Below, in pieces: positions 1 to 11,300 of a stretch of 52,465 bases of DNA (its first letter is position 1; every line of letters begins with the position of its first letter). A program made the position numbers and the translations under genes. The notes beneath the pieces are model-generated. The model saw nothing but the letters and a program-made list of their open reading frames with translations, was not told the DNA's origin and did not search any database. Origin of the DNA: Chara braunii (taxonomy: Eukaryota; Streptophyta; Charophyceae; Charales; Characeae); contig BFEA01000352.1 of NCBI GenBank assembly GCA_003427395.1, forward strand, positions 944,325-996,789, written 5' to 3'.

Positions 1-219
1 CCCGTTTCGGCTCCCCCCCAAACACAGTCGCCGCTCCCCACAGTGCCCACAGGCCCCCCAAGCACCGCCGCAGCTCTCCAGCGCCCCCGACGGGCTTCCC
101 GGGCGTGTGTGGCACTCTACGCGTTCACGTTTAGAGCGTGCACCCACATTCTTTGAACGCGCGTTCAACGCGTTCAAAAACTTAACGCGGAACCCTCGTT
201 CAACGAACGCGCGCTAACA
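1..219. other. GC-rich left edge with short palindromes, no gene
   Basis: No coding signal is visible. The stretch ends in a cluster of GAACGCG-type words, including a perfect 16-bp palindrome at 153-168 (TTGAACGCGCGTTCAA) and a 5-bp stem at 197-209. It lies just outside the inverted-repeat arm that starts near 220. Confidence 0.5.
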
Positions 220-1690
220 TAGCTCCTTGGTTTTGTAAAAATTTGGGCAGCGCTTCCCGTAGAAAAAGTGGCTTACCAAGATTTATATAAGACCACGTAT
301 AAATAAAAGATCCCAGAAAATGCAGAAATTGATCTAAGTAAAAAAAATCTCAGCTCAGAAAATGCAGGAATTGAAACTAACTCCTATGACTCTAGCACGT
401 GGCGAGCAACTAAAGCAATTACCTATCAACTGAAACTCAAACTAAGTAGGGGCATCACTCAGTCACATGCAGACCAACCCACAAAGGTAAGTGCTCTCAC
501 CATCCCCAAGTCAATTTAGCAAACAATAGTTCATAGTCTTTCAATAATTTATCCCCTTATACCCAGCTTACATAGGGCATAAGGCTAGACCACCCAAAAT
601 TATGGAACATGTCTAGCCCAGCCATGAAGTATACACAAACATAGGGCACAACATCTTCTCTCTTCTTTGGGCACATGACTAGGCCACCCTAGTCGCCCCG
701 AACTGTTTAAGTATCCAAAATTTATATAATTGTTTGCACTTAGTCTTTTGAGGTAGCATATAACTGAGCCGATCATCTTCAGCTCAAGACTCAGTTTGCC
801 CCTTCGTATCACAAGTTTTATTCTTAATTAATACTCTCTCCAGTTGGTGATAAGCTATAGTCAGACTACCCAAACTTATGGAACCCCGTCTGACTAGCCT
901 GTTCATAGATAATATAATAATAAAGTATAACCAAGTTATATTCTTCAGGTTCCAGCATGTGCGAGGCGTTGGACCAAGACCACCCAAACTTATGGAACAT
1001 GTCTTGGTCCTCAGCCTGGTTCATTTCTCCCAAAAGTCAAAGCAGGAAGAGGCTGAGCCACCCAAACTTATGGAACATGCTCATGTCTCCTCGTTCAGGA
1101 ACTAAAGAAACTGGCAAAACCCAAAGTAAACAAGGCGACCAAGCCACCCAAACTTATGGAACATGCTTGGTCCCTGAAAAGTCAACCACATTCAGCCCTC
1201 ACAAGTCAGAGCAACCAGACCACCCAAACTTATGGAACCTGTCTGGTCCTCCAGGCAATCCAAAATAAAACATAGCACTGGGTCTTCCCAAACTTATGAA
1301 ACTGGCCCAGCCTTTGGTTGACCCGGTCAAACTTCATGCAATACGGCCTTTCTCCCACCCTTCCCCCAGATGCAACCCAACAATCTGCCTTCAATCAGAC
1401 AAGAAACTGAAACTGACATTATATACGCATTCCTTTACTTAGTCTGGTTATGCCCTGAAGAGAAAGCAAAAAATCATAAGGACAGGCATGCATACACCAA
1501 TCAAACTACAGGGGGATATGCAAACATGGGTGTAGTGGGTTATACAGATAGAGATGGATTACCTGATGGTTCCCTGCCTCCATAACCTCGCCTAGGTTCC
1601 GGCAGAGCTCCCGCAATCGGTGGGCTGACTCCCCACAGAGTCTTGCTGCGGTCCTACGGGTTGCAATCCCGCCTGCCGCCTTCCTCTCAG
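220..1690 (+). repeat. Inverted-repeat arm A (left copy)
   Basis: The whole block reappears in reverse complement at about 15737-17065. Matching landmarks are: the outer end with CTCCTTGGTTTTGTAAAAATTT and the GGCAGCGCTTCCCGTAGA word; the hairpin series at 583-1310; and the inner end with GAGCTCCCGCAATCGGTGGGCTGA. Identity is high in patches but indels are common, so the duplication is not recent. No coding region is convincing. The inner end is a mosaic: from about 1665 onward the sequence instead matches 10780-10900 in reverse complement. It may be a non-coding or heavily decayed part of a long retroelement. Confidence 0.8.
583..1310 (+). repeat. Series of hairpins with a conserved 20-nt loop and variable stems
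   Basis: At least seven copies share a loop close to CACCCAAACTTATGGAACAT, each flanked by its own pair of complementary arms. The stems are GGCTAGAC/GTCTAGCC (583-618), TAGTCAGAC/GTCTGACTA (858-896), GGACCAAGAC/GTCTTGGTCC (971-1010), TGAGC/GCTCA (1054-1083), GACCAAGC/GCTTGGTC (1137-1172), ACCAGAC/GTCTGGT (1214-1247) and CTGGGTC/GGCCCAG with one wobble pair (1278-1310). A related minimal hairpin, GACTAGG/CCTAGTC with a 4-nt loop, lies at 677-694. The stems differ in sequence but remain complementary. The family is not one I recognise. Confidence 0.85.
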
Positions 1691-1810
1691 AAATGGATTA
1701 GACTTAAAGTAAGAAAGGCAGAAGATAGGGGTTTCAGACTCTCGAGATACAAGAAGGGGACAACTCAACTCTCAGGAGAGGGCCTTGATACCTTCGTTCG
1801 CCTGAGGGTC
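1665..1810 (+). repeat. Inverted-repeat arm A2 (left copy)
   Basis: This stretch (GCCTGCCGCCTTCCTCTCA, then a TCGAGATACA word and a CAACTCAACTCT word) matches the reverse complement of 10780-10900. It continues inward from arm A and keeps the mirror order of the large inverted structure. Confidence 0.7.
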
Positions 1811-1859
1811 CCGCAATGGCAGCCAATGTATCAGCTTGGTCAATACTTCTGACGTCGAA

Positions 1860-3060
1860 CTGCCGAAATCAATCCCCTAACAACCTCCCAAATCGCAACA
1901 CTAACCCCCTACTCGTCCAGCCTGACCACCTTCCCAAGTCTCAACTCCTCTTCTCAGCCCAATCGTAGCCGCCCAACCGCCTGTCACAATCCTTAGACGC
2001 CGCAACAATACTCACCGGCGGTCAGCAACAGCAGTAGCAATCACCAACAACCGCAGCAGCGTCCAACAGCAGCTGTCACCAGCAGTAGTCTATGCACAGT
2101 CCACTGCAGCCAGTAGCAATATACGGTAGCCAACAACAGTCAACAGCGGCATGCTTCCTGCAGTAGCAGCGGTCACCAGCAGCAGCATACAGCGGTGGCC
2201 AACAGCAAGGCAACAGTCAACAACAGTCACAGTCCGCTCATATCCAACAACAACCCGTAGTGGTAGCATGTGCACAATTCGCAGCAGGCAGCAACATCAG
2301 AAGTTCGTGCACAGTCCATAAGCGCAGCCCGCACACATCCGACAACAACCAGCAGCGGCAGTCGGTACACAGTCCGTAGCAGCAGCAATTCGTACCAACA
2401 GCAGCATACAACAGCTGCGGTCACCAGCAACGACGACAGTCAACAGCAGCCACAGTCCGCACACACAGCAGCAGTACACAGCGGTCTGCAGCAGTACACT
2501 GTAGTATGCAGCGGCCAGCAAACACAGTCGCAGTCTGGGCACTGCCAACAGTAATTCTCAGTGGTAGGTCACACATAGTCAAGTAGCAACAGCGGCTGTA
2601 GGTCCACAATGTGCAGCCGTATGGTGCAATGCGCAACAACCTTGTGCCATCGGTATGCGGCATTCAGCAGTTAGTATGTCGCAGTATGCAGTGGCCAACC
2701 GCAGTCAGTAGCAGTACGCAGCGGCCATCAGTAGCGTGCAGTAGTAGCAATTGCCATCCATTGACCCCCGTTTGTGTACATTCAACAGATGCAGCGCAGC
2801 TCCTATACCATCCACAGATGCAACGGCAGTTCGCAGCAGCCAGCTCTCACGCCACCTAATCACTCCCTCTATACTTACAACTTCATCCCCCATCCGGTGC
2901 CAACCGGTCAGATGTCATCAGCAAGATCATATTGTCGTAAGGTCTGCCATAATGACCGAAAGACCAAGTGACAGCAACCAGAGCAGGCCAACCGCAGCGG
3001 CTCGTAGCAGCGGTCTATCGCAATAGTTCCTCCTACTGCATAATACCCCTCGCAGGATAG
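1860..3060. repeat. Degenerate CAG/CAA-rich low-complexity region
   Basis: About 1.2 kb is dominated by shuffled CAGCAG, CAACAG, CAGTAG and AGTCC words. Open frames up to about 95 codons occur on both strands and are Gln/Ser/Thr-rich on plus and Cys/Val/Leu-rich on minus, as expected when stop codons are depleted by composition. No domain is recognisable. It interrupts the mirror structure: the other arm has no equivalent block. Confidence 0.6.
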
Positions 3061-3469
3061 GCTGTCAGCACTGATACACACCACGGTAATGCCTCAAACA
3101 CAGCTGTAGCAGCCGCGTGACTCGCTTAACCAGTCAATCTTTGGAGTCACCGCGAGCGCAGCCCAGGCCTTTGGTGGAGCCTCCAACTCATGCCCCGCCC
3201 TCTTGCTGCTCTAACGATCAGATGGGCAATGCCCAGGTCAACAGGTAGGTAACCGAACATGCTGCCGGTCTCCCGTTCCGTGGCTGGCTCCCTCACTGCT
3301 TCTGCCGACCGAGGGAACGCACGGGTTAGCGGTGAATCCCCAGCCTCGCTGCTCCGTGCCTTACTGCTGCCGCCGATGAAGGCACTGGTCGTGAACGAGA
3401 TCATGAACCTGAATGTCGAGGGGACGGTTATGGCTTCTGCTACGACTATGTGTCCCGTCCCCCTACCAG

Positions 3470-4210
3470 CCAAATCGGATAGCAAGAATGATTCTTCTGC
3501 TAAACGTGCGAAGGTGCATCGCCTATCCAACCGCTTATGCAGGGAGAGAAAGGGAGGCTACTCCTCTTGACAGGACGCGCAGTGCAACGGCCAGTAGGTA
3601 AGTCTCCAATCCCGTCGGTGCACCTCACGTAGCCTCTATAGGAGTGACGAGCAAAATCGGATGAATCTCCCGCTAAAAACTCAGTCAGATACATTGGCAC
3701 TCCGAATATCTCCCCTTGCCTGGGCGCAACCTCGTTTCTGTATAACACAAAATCTATAGCTCCTTTCCTAATTCTAATTCGCCCATTCGATTCGCAGCGC
3801 TCTAAAGTCCCGTTTAGCACTTTACCCTATCCGATAAGATGAGCGAAAACGTAATGAATCTTACGCAAGAACACGGAAAGATGCATGACCCTTTTTGAAA
3901 TCTCTCCTCCCTCGCAATACTTTCCTTTATCAATTTTCTCTTTACTAACTAAATGCTAGGTTTGACTTCGGAATCCGGGTAGATCGCCTCCAAAAACCCG
4001 GATTTGCATCTTCCCCGGTCTAAATCCATCCACAGACGAGTACGAACGTTCGCCCCCCCCTTTTCTCTACTTCTCCCCCCCCCATCTCTCTGCGCACCTC
4101 CTCTCTTCCAACCTTCTCATTCTACTAACTAATCGCTTAATCTGACCACAGATTCGTGGTCGCCCCGGCCCCAAACCCCTACGATACTTCTCTCCTCGGC
4201 TTGTTTCGTC
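3470..4210 (+). repeat. Inverted-repeat arm B (left copy), with dispersed modules
   Basis: It pairs in reverse complement with 9480-10030. Landmarks common to both are: a TTCTGCTAAA word; the GGTAAGTC(T/C)CCAA word; a CCGCTAAAA/CCGGTAAAA word; TACTAACTAA; a block with CCAAAAACCC(C)GG followed by GTCTAAATCC; and CAAACCCCTACG/CAAAACCCCTACG. Identity by eye is roughly 60-65%. The block contains two copies of the dispersed module (about 3475-3530 and 3575-3690) and a third partial copy at 3835-3890. No coding capacity is recognisable. Confidence 0.7.
3575..3690 (+). repeat. Dispersed module, full copy with AGGTAAGT
   Basis: The order of words is: a GA-rich lead-in; GCAACGGCCAGTAGGTAAGT; a short variable spacer; then GACGAGCAAAATCGGATGAA and CTCCCGCTA. 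The same order recurs at 51709-51910. Reading the minus strand, the first half gives a peptide of the form GDLPxGRCxAxPV that recurs in other copies. AGGTAAGT is a perfect 5' splice-donor consensus, but use as a donor is not shown. Confidence 0.65.
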
Positions 4211-5029
4211 GACGATCCGTTAAGCTCTGCGACCATCACTCCCCTTCTCCTCTCCGCCATATCTCTCCGCACTCGCTACCTTCGGGCTAACTCGCATCCT
4301 TCCCACTCTCCCGCCATTCTAACCTCACTAATGGATTCGCCCGGGGCTAAACCCCAGGATTATCTCATACCTCTCTCGATTCCGCTGAGGACGGAGAGAG
4401 TAACGTGCTTCTTACTGCGCCCAACTCACCGCCCTGCCATTCCTTTCCTCACCCCCGAATGCACCTTGGCGCTGAACCCGCCCAGGTTCATTCGTTCCTT
4501 TTCCGCCCTTCACTACCTTGGCCCTCCGCCTCTCCGTCTGCTGCCTCTTAGCGCAACACTCGACGTCTCTCCCCCTTAGTGCCTGCTCGTTCCTTCCCTA
4601 GATAACGTTGCTTCCTAACAGCGCTTCCGCATGACTTTCACAGGAACGGATGAATGACTGCCTGCTACCTCTTGATTTATACTTCTGCAACTTATTGGTC
4701 TCCGCCCTCGTGCCCAAGTGTTGTCAAGCCCGACGGATGCCCTGAACAGGAGCCAACCACCAGCCTCCGGCAGAGTCTGGCTAATCTTCTCTGCATCGTT
4801 CCTATTCTAACGGATGTCCTGAAGGACTCCATTGGGGCAGTGGCCCGCAATACTGCCTACCACCCTGTCTTTGCGTCGGGCCTGCCGCTGGGGAGAACCA
4901 ACATGCCACCCCCCCCCCTTCGCTCAGGCTTGATAGCGGCCTGTATGCCATGCACTCATGCGCGTGCTCACCATGGTCGTGTGCATGGACCCTTGGCCCG
5001 GGCTCGGCACCGGTACTGGCCCAAATAAA
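4211..5029. other. No recognisable gene (4.2-5.0 kb)
   Basis: A C/T-rich then mixed stretch. Two plus-strand open frames (82 and 124 codons, at 4331 and 4654) have no recognisable domain, no obvious splice context and low-complexity patches. I do not call them as genes. It lies between arms B and C of the inverted structure, and I could not see a clear match in the mirror position 8310-9480. Confidence 0.4.
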
Positions 5030-5730
5030 GAAAAAAATATATATATGTACATAAAATAAATAAATAAAAACTTGATAATAACAGAAGGAACTTGACTCAA
5101 ACGGGCCCGCGTCCGGATCTCCCCAACAAAACTAAGGGGGATAGCCCCGCGGGACCCTCAACCCCTTAGCCCTTCAATGCTCCACCCTCCTATGCCACCA
5201 TTCGCTGGCCTCAATCCTCGTATCTTTGCCGTGTAAGTCCGGTACCATAACCTATAGGGCTAAGCCCGAGCCTTGTCTCAGCCTGTGCGGAATCCCATAC
5301 AAAGTGGTGCTGCACAACCTCCAGGCCTAGGAATTAGCCCGACCCTCGTTCCTTCTTTTAACTGAGCATGCTGTCGCTAGTCATCCGCACTGGCTTGCCC
5401 TCTTTGTGCCGTGACTACCTTGCGCCCCACCCCGTACGTTGACCTACCAGTGGTCAACCGTCCTGAATAAAATTTTTTATTCCTAATAAAATAAAAAAAA
5501 ATCAGGCCTGCCAATTAAGCCGACCGCTTAATCAAACTGAGGAATCTCACGCGCGCCTTAAGACTGTGCGCCCACTCACGCTCTACTCTAGTCAACCAAC
5601 CCATTAGTGTAGCCCAACAGGCTTAATCGCGACTCGCGCGGTATATTTAGACTTTTAACTTACTTCCTGTCACTTGCAAGAACTAGGGCGGATACCCTTG
5701 TCAGGGTATTCGCACCCACAACGGTCCCAA
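5030..5730 (+). repeat. Inverted-repeat arm C (left copy)
   Basis: It pairs with 7640-8310 in reverse complement. Shared landmarks are: an AT-rich outer tract; GGGGATAGCCCCGCGGGACC with CTCAACCCCTTAG; a stretch with CGCGCGCCTTAAG and GTGCGCCCACTCACGCTCTA; GGTTGACTA on the opposite strand; and GGGCGGATACCCTTGTCAGG near the inner end. A third copy lies at about 10900-11300. It is non-coding by eye. Size and repetition suggest an LTR or a retroelement end, but no TG...CA termini with a primer site could be assigned. Confidence 0.75.
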
Positions 5731-7639
5731 AGGGAAAATGACATAGGTGAGGGGGGCGCACTGAGCATGCTCTTTCGGACTTTGTGCCAATGAATTACTT
5801 GGATTCCTCTGGTTGGAGGAGTGTGATTATGCCTTGACTAAGACTGTTTCGGTTTTAGCTCTGGTCAAGAAGACCAAAATTTTTGTGTGATATCGATGCG
5901 AATTTGAGTTGAGGTTGTTAAACTCTATGTGTATATATGTAATTCAATACCATATTTGACTCGCTTTTAAGTTGGGATATTACACCTCTAAGTATATATT
6001 GAGTTAAGGTTTTATCTGAGACTATCTCCTTGTATATGACAATTACTATCGTTCTCACATGTGTGGATTTATCCTGATGAATGAAGGTGTTGTGTGAAAG
6101 ATGTATGAGAAACATCTCGTGTATTGTGTATTTTGTGAAAGTGAATGGATGTGAGTTGTCTACTCTTCGATATATTCGTGCGGTCTGCCCACAAGCGGTT
6201 GATAGGGCCGGGTATAAGGAGAGAGAGTGCAGTCTATTTTTGGGAAAAATTGTGAGAATCCTAAGGGATTTATGAGTCATTGAGACTCGAATGCTTACCA
6301 TGCCGAATGTTTATTGTTGAGTTGTGATGAGGACCGATAAGTTGGTCTCTTAGTTTAAGTTGTTTTATGGTAGAGACGCCTTTGAATGAGAAGGCAATCT
6401 TTTGTTTATTTGGAGACTCATCTTCAGAGAGGGAATGTGTTTTAAAAGAAAGGTCGCCTGAGAGTTAATCCTAGAAAGAGAAGGAATGACTGAGAGACCT
6501 ATTGAGTGCGACCTCCTTCATCTGAAAGGTGGTTAATAAATTTAATGTCATGGAAATATGATTTTGAATGATAAAGACTGACGAGGAGGACCACGTTTTT
6601 ATTTGGCCATTGGTAAAGTTTTGGAGGTCGCAAGAATAATTTATTTGGGAGATGTCGCTGAGATGTGACTTTCTTGCTCTGATCAAGTTGGGAGGTCACG
6701 ACCTTGTGAATCTGGCGGTGATTCTGTTTTGTGAAAGTGAAGAGGTTGTCATGTTTCTCTGTGTTGTCCCACAGAGGACTGATAAATACCTTTTACGTGT
6801 GACAAACCTTGTCCCACAGTAGGCCTGTATTGTTGCGACACACCGTCCAGCCACTTGTGTTAATCTTATGACATTTATGAGGAATACCAAGCTAACGGTA
6901 AAGTTTAGTATTGCTAGGGCGCAACCCCTAACATTGGCTGCTGACAGGCGCAACATGGCAACGGGCCTATGTCTTGCCAAGGGAGTAAAGACTTAAAAGG
7001 GTGTGGCCACCTATGAGGGTTTTATGCCTACGGACGGCATGAGATAAGAGCCGAGTTTTTTTGAGTCCTGATTGAATGCTTATCATGAGAAAACCTATCG
7101 TGGCGCAACCTGCGAGGGCACTACCGCTAAAATTACAATGAGGTGGGCCGTAGATTTGGCATGATCACCCAAACTATGGTGGGCCAAGATGGAGACCTGA
7201 CCTTCCTGTACTAGACTGCAGGAAAAGTCCAGGATAAGATTTATGTATATATATATATATATATGTTTGATTGTAAGAATTGTTGGAGGGAGGCAAAAGT
7301 GTCTTCGAAGGTCTCGGTTAGGGCCCGCGTCCCTGGTTATGGCCCTGCTTACAGGGTAGAGACTAGGGATACATAACGAGAAGCCGACGTTTGTCTATGA
7401 CGAAGGGGAGAGGACAGTTGAGAGGGCCGCTGAAACTTATGCTGTAGTACGTATGTCCAGTACACCTGCTTCCTAGTGTCAGGACAATGGAGACCCAAGT
7501 TAGAACCCTGGTAGCATATAGTTGTAAGGGCTTGGATTGTTGGAGGCCTCGAACCTGAGTCTGTCAGCTGATCGGATTGGTTCCTTTCTCGTCAACATTT
7601 GAAATTCTGGATGGATTTATAGCTTTCTGATTTTGTGAA
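5731..7639. other. Centre of the large inverted structure, no recognisable gene
   Basis: About 1.9 kb of T/G-rich sequence on plus. Minus-strand frames of 127, 94 and 71 codons show no domain. A short (TA)n tract lies at about 7243-7263. It forms the spacer between the innermost inverted arms (C and C'). Confidence 0.5.
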
Positions 7640-8310
7640 GCGACAGGGACGTCACTTAATATGGTCCGGTAAGCTGTCAGTGCAAATAACCTTACAAGGG
7701 TATCCGCCCTGGATTTTTGCAGGCAACAGAAAATAGGTTTGGTTTAAAGTTTAGGTATTCCTCGCGAGGCGCGACTGCATATGTGGTTTGCGTTGGCTGG
7801 ACGGTTGACTAAAATAGAGAGTGTGTGGGCGCGTGGATTTTAGGCGCGCGTAATCTCTTAATTGTTGATGATTGAAGAGTCGGCGTGATCGCCGACCATA
7901 CATATATATATATTGGATTGAAAAAAAATTGTCTCAAAGATTGATGGGTTTACCTGTGATTTGCGCGTACGTGCGAAGAACGACATCGACGACAAGGTGG
8001 CTCTGAAGTGTTTGCAGTAGGTCGCGTGTCACGCAATATCGTTTTATTTTGGTGTTCGTCAAAGTTAGACTCAAACTTGGGCCTAACATTATTTAGTTAT
8101 AGCATTGGACTTTCATTAGAGAGATTCAGGGATCGAGATCGGGTTGCGGCGATGCAGGGGATCAGAGTAGTGTGAAAGGGGCCTAAGGGATTGAGGGTCC
8201 GGCGGGGCTATCCCCTCGGTTTTGCCGTCGGCGGTTTCCGATCACTGGTTACATTTTCTAAAATATTTAATTGTTAGCGTTGTATTTCTATTATTTCTTT
8301 TATATATTCC
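7640..8310 (-). repeat. Inverted-repeat arm C' (right copy)
   Basis: Reverse-complement partner of 5030-5730. It begins near ACAAGGGTATCCGCCCTGG and ends in GGGTCCGGCGGGGCTATCCC followed by an AT-rich tract. Confidence 0.75.
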
Positions 8311-9479
8311 GGCGTGTCGTAGACTTAGACGCGACGCCAGATTCAATGGCCTCCACGACAGTCGAGGACCTTGAGTGTGCGCCTCGTTTGACGGGCCCGC
8401 ATGTTTAGGATGTTGGCGAAAGTCTTCTACCACACAGTTGCTGAAAACTACAGAGCAGTCAGGGCTTGAACTAATAATTGCACTGGAGGAAAAATGGCTG
8501 GTAATGCTGAATGTATATGACCTACGCTTCGGGCCCGGTGAGGTCGCATGCGGGTGTGTTGAATTCGCAGGATGACCTGAAGTGCGACTACAAGATGTTT
8601 TCATGACTTCGCCGAAGTTACCCCGTAGCAGCAACACTCGTGTCCAAGCCTCCAACGAGGGAACATGTCGGATCTGCACCCAACAGCAGGTGGGCGATAC
8701 GGGTCAGGTGCCAGCCGGTAGCATCAGGGTCACACTTCTCCGATGGGCCGGTCACTGTGCCTCTCCTTTGGTCCCCTCCCCTTATGAACGTCAACAGTCT
8801 CTGCTCAATGCCACTCAACGGGGGTACCACGGCGAAGGCTGCAGTGACACTACTATGCAGCCTGTCTGTTGGACTTGGGTGCATAGGGCGGAAGACTAAC
8901 TAAGTTGATTCATAGTTGGCCCCGCTAGTAGCACCCCACAGAGGTTGCCAGACCGGTTGAGCGCACCGGAACACCGGTCTCTGACGGACACTGGGTGGAC
9001 GTCAAGACGAGCAGTGGGGCGCAGCACTGTGCTTGGGGCGTACGGGGAAGCGCGCAGTGTGGCACTGAGAGATCCCCGACTACCAAGCACAGTAGGTCGG
9101 AGTTAAGCGGAGAGAGGAGGACGACAGGGGGGAAGGCTGGCCTGTGGACCGAGCAGGCGAAGACAGACAGCGAGGAGACTGGCAATGGGTGGCAGCCAAA
9201 GAAGAAAAAAGGAAGGGGCGAATGAACCCAGGCGAAGTGTGACGCCGGGTACATTCGAGGAAGGCGATGATGAAGGAAGCACGAGCAAGGAAAGAGGAGA
9301 TTGAAAGTGCATGATTCGTTCGATCATCGATGAAATCAGGAGGGGGAAGAAGTTATTCCAACATTTTAGATTGAGGCGCCCCTGAAATTCCTGAATTTGT
9401 ACTTAGTTATCACCCTAAGCTTGTAAAGTAGGAGATGGAAAGGAAAGTCAGTGCGCTGGGTTATGGAATACAAAGATAG
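8311..9479. other. No recognisable gene (8.3-9.5 kb)
   Basis: Several overlapping open frames of 64-145 codons occur on both strands (the longest is minus 8242-8679). None has a recognisable domain, and they contradict one another. No repeat family is visible by eye except that the stretch sits between two inverted arms. Confidence 0.4.
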
Positions 9480-10290
9480 GGAGAAGAAGGGAACGGATAT
9501 ATCTTGCTCACTTTTGAGCAAATTCGAAGGAGGGAGAAGGCTACGTAGGGGTTTTGGTATCAGCCGAATCCGTTTTTGACGTCAGTTTTGGGAAAAGGGC
9601 AGTTGTATAGGAGTTAATAAAGAAGAGGGCTGAGCGGAGATGGCGGGAGAAAAAAAAAGGGAGAGCAAGGAAACACTTATCCCCCTCGTCTTTTATCGGA
9701 TTTAGACGAGGGAGGTCTCAATTCCGGGGTTTTTGGACAAGGCGACTCCGATGGTGAGGTCAGTTTTGGGATTAGTTGATCAGAGTTAGAGTTAGTAAGA
9801 GAATAGTATGGGGCAGGGAGGTATTTCCGAGGAAGGGCAATGAACCTTACCGTATTTTACCGGAAGATTTATCCCAATTTTGGACGGGGGAAAGTAACGT
9901 GAGACGAGTCGAGCTTGGGGACTTACCTATTCGTAAGTGTGTTGCTCGACGGGTCGGCAAAAAAAGCCTCCCTCGGTGGAAGCAACGAGCACGACGGGAA
10001 GGATGAACCTACCTGGGTTTTAGCAGAAGGTTCATTCCCTTTTCACGTACTTGGTAGGAAGCGGACACTTACCTGAAATCGAGTTGCAGACCGAGTGACG
10101 GAGACGGGGTTTGAAGTTGGGAAGCTCGAAGTCGACAATACGGCGTGAAAGGGAAGAGTGCTAAGAAGGCAGATGTGTTTGATCCGTATCTCAGCGGGTG
10201 ATTCACGGCATTTGCACACTAGGTTTGTAAGGTAGCAGTGATGAACTTACTTGTTGGCCGGCGCGTTGCTCTTCCTGTTGAGCGTGGCAT
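9480..10290 (-). repeat. Inverted-repeat arm B' (right copy), with dispersed modules
   Basis: Reverse-complement partner of 3470-4210 up to about 10030. It carries minus-strand copies of the dispersed module: GAGCAACACACTTACGAATA then GGTAAGTCCC (about 9915-9960), a GGTAAGT word near 10070, and GAGCAACGCGCCGGCCAACA then AGTAAGTT (about 10235-10275). The plus-strand open frame at 9776-10006 is a reading of this repeat, not a gene. Confidence 0.7.
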
Positions 10291-10299
10291 GAGAGAAAG

Positions 10300-10779
10300 C
10301 GGGAGTTGCAAGTGAAGGAGGAGAGTCTGCGGCGTACGTACTATCAAGTGTGATATGGCTCATTACCGATTCCTCGCAGCCACAGCCATCCCTGTCGGAC
10401 GAAGTAGCTGGGACGAACTGCAGGTTGAAGACCGGCTTACGGAATGAGGCACTGCCACTTAGTCAATAAGAGTAGTGGGAGGCAGGAAGAGAGACTGCAT
10501 GCATGACTGCCAGCTGGGATCGGGCTCATTTCGTTGGAACAAAGAAGCAGTGGAGACAGCTCGTGGGTGCAGGCACATTAGCTAGGGGGGGAAGGGGAGC
10601 AGAGCAAGGCTGGCCTGCACATAGTTGCCGGGAGCAAGGCAGCCATGTAACTCAGCAGCAAAGAGCGAGCGGATGCAGCATACGACGGTCAAGTAAGTGA
10701 GTGCGGAGGGGTGCGTTGGATTGAGTAAACTGCTGTGCATTTTGGTCGCCATTGTGGGGCCCTCAGACACTGGAAGGTA
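10300..10779. other. No recognisable gene (10.3-10.8 kb)
   Basis: Mixed sequence with short overlapping frames on both strands and no domain or clear repeat. Confidence 0.4.
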
Positions 10780-11300
10780 ACAAGGCCTTCTCCTCAGAGT
10801 TGAGTTTGCCCCCCTCCTGTATCTCGAAAGTCTGAAACCCCTTATCTTCTGCCCTTCTAACTATTAGTCTGGTCCACTTATGAGAGGAAGGCGGCAGGCG
10901 GTGTCGGGGCAAAAACCCTGACAAGGGTATCTGCCCGGTGTTTTTAAATTTCGGACGATGTCCGACTTAGTAAATGGTTATTCGGGCTTCATAGCTTGAT
11001 GAGATGAGTTATCTGCCAAAAGTTTATTCAGACATGACCTATGACTAAAAAATTGAAAGTTTTTGAACTTTAGTCAAGACGCCTGCGGCATCTAAGAGTA
11101 ATGGCAGTAAGCGGCAGTGCTTCGCTTTTGTGGAAGCCACAGGAATGTGCGGACATGGAAATGCTAAAGCTAGACCTATTCTACAGTTGCGCGATTCAGG
11201 GCCTAAGTAGGCTAAAAAGAGCCCCCGCGTTGGGTATAGGTCTGCGGTGCGCAGGAATAGGAAGTTTTAGGGTCCGCGGGGCTTTGCGCTAAGGACCGGG
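10780..11300 (-). repeat. Arm A2' joined to a third copy of the arm-C repeat
   Basis: Positions 10780-10900 match 1665-1810 in reverse complement. The sequence then runs into CCTGACAAGGGTATCTGCCC and ends near 11280 with AGGGTCCGCGGGGCT, the two end words of the arm-C family (5030-5730 and 7640-8310). The copy is shorter and more diverged than the other two. A lone TCCTGACAAGGG word also occurs near 14985. Confidence 0.6.

Noticed and set aside
583-1310. CRISPR-like array (a repeated 20-mer with different sequences between)
   Set aside because: Spacing is irregular (about 80-275 bp), the flanks of each repeat are self-complementary arms and not unique spacers, no cas genes are present, and the genome is eukaryotic.
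2270-2554. Gln/Ser-rich open frames in the CAG region as a polyglutamine protein
   Set aside because: Open frames occur on both strands through composition alone; no domain, start context or splice sites.
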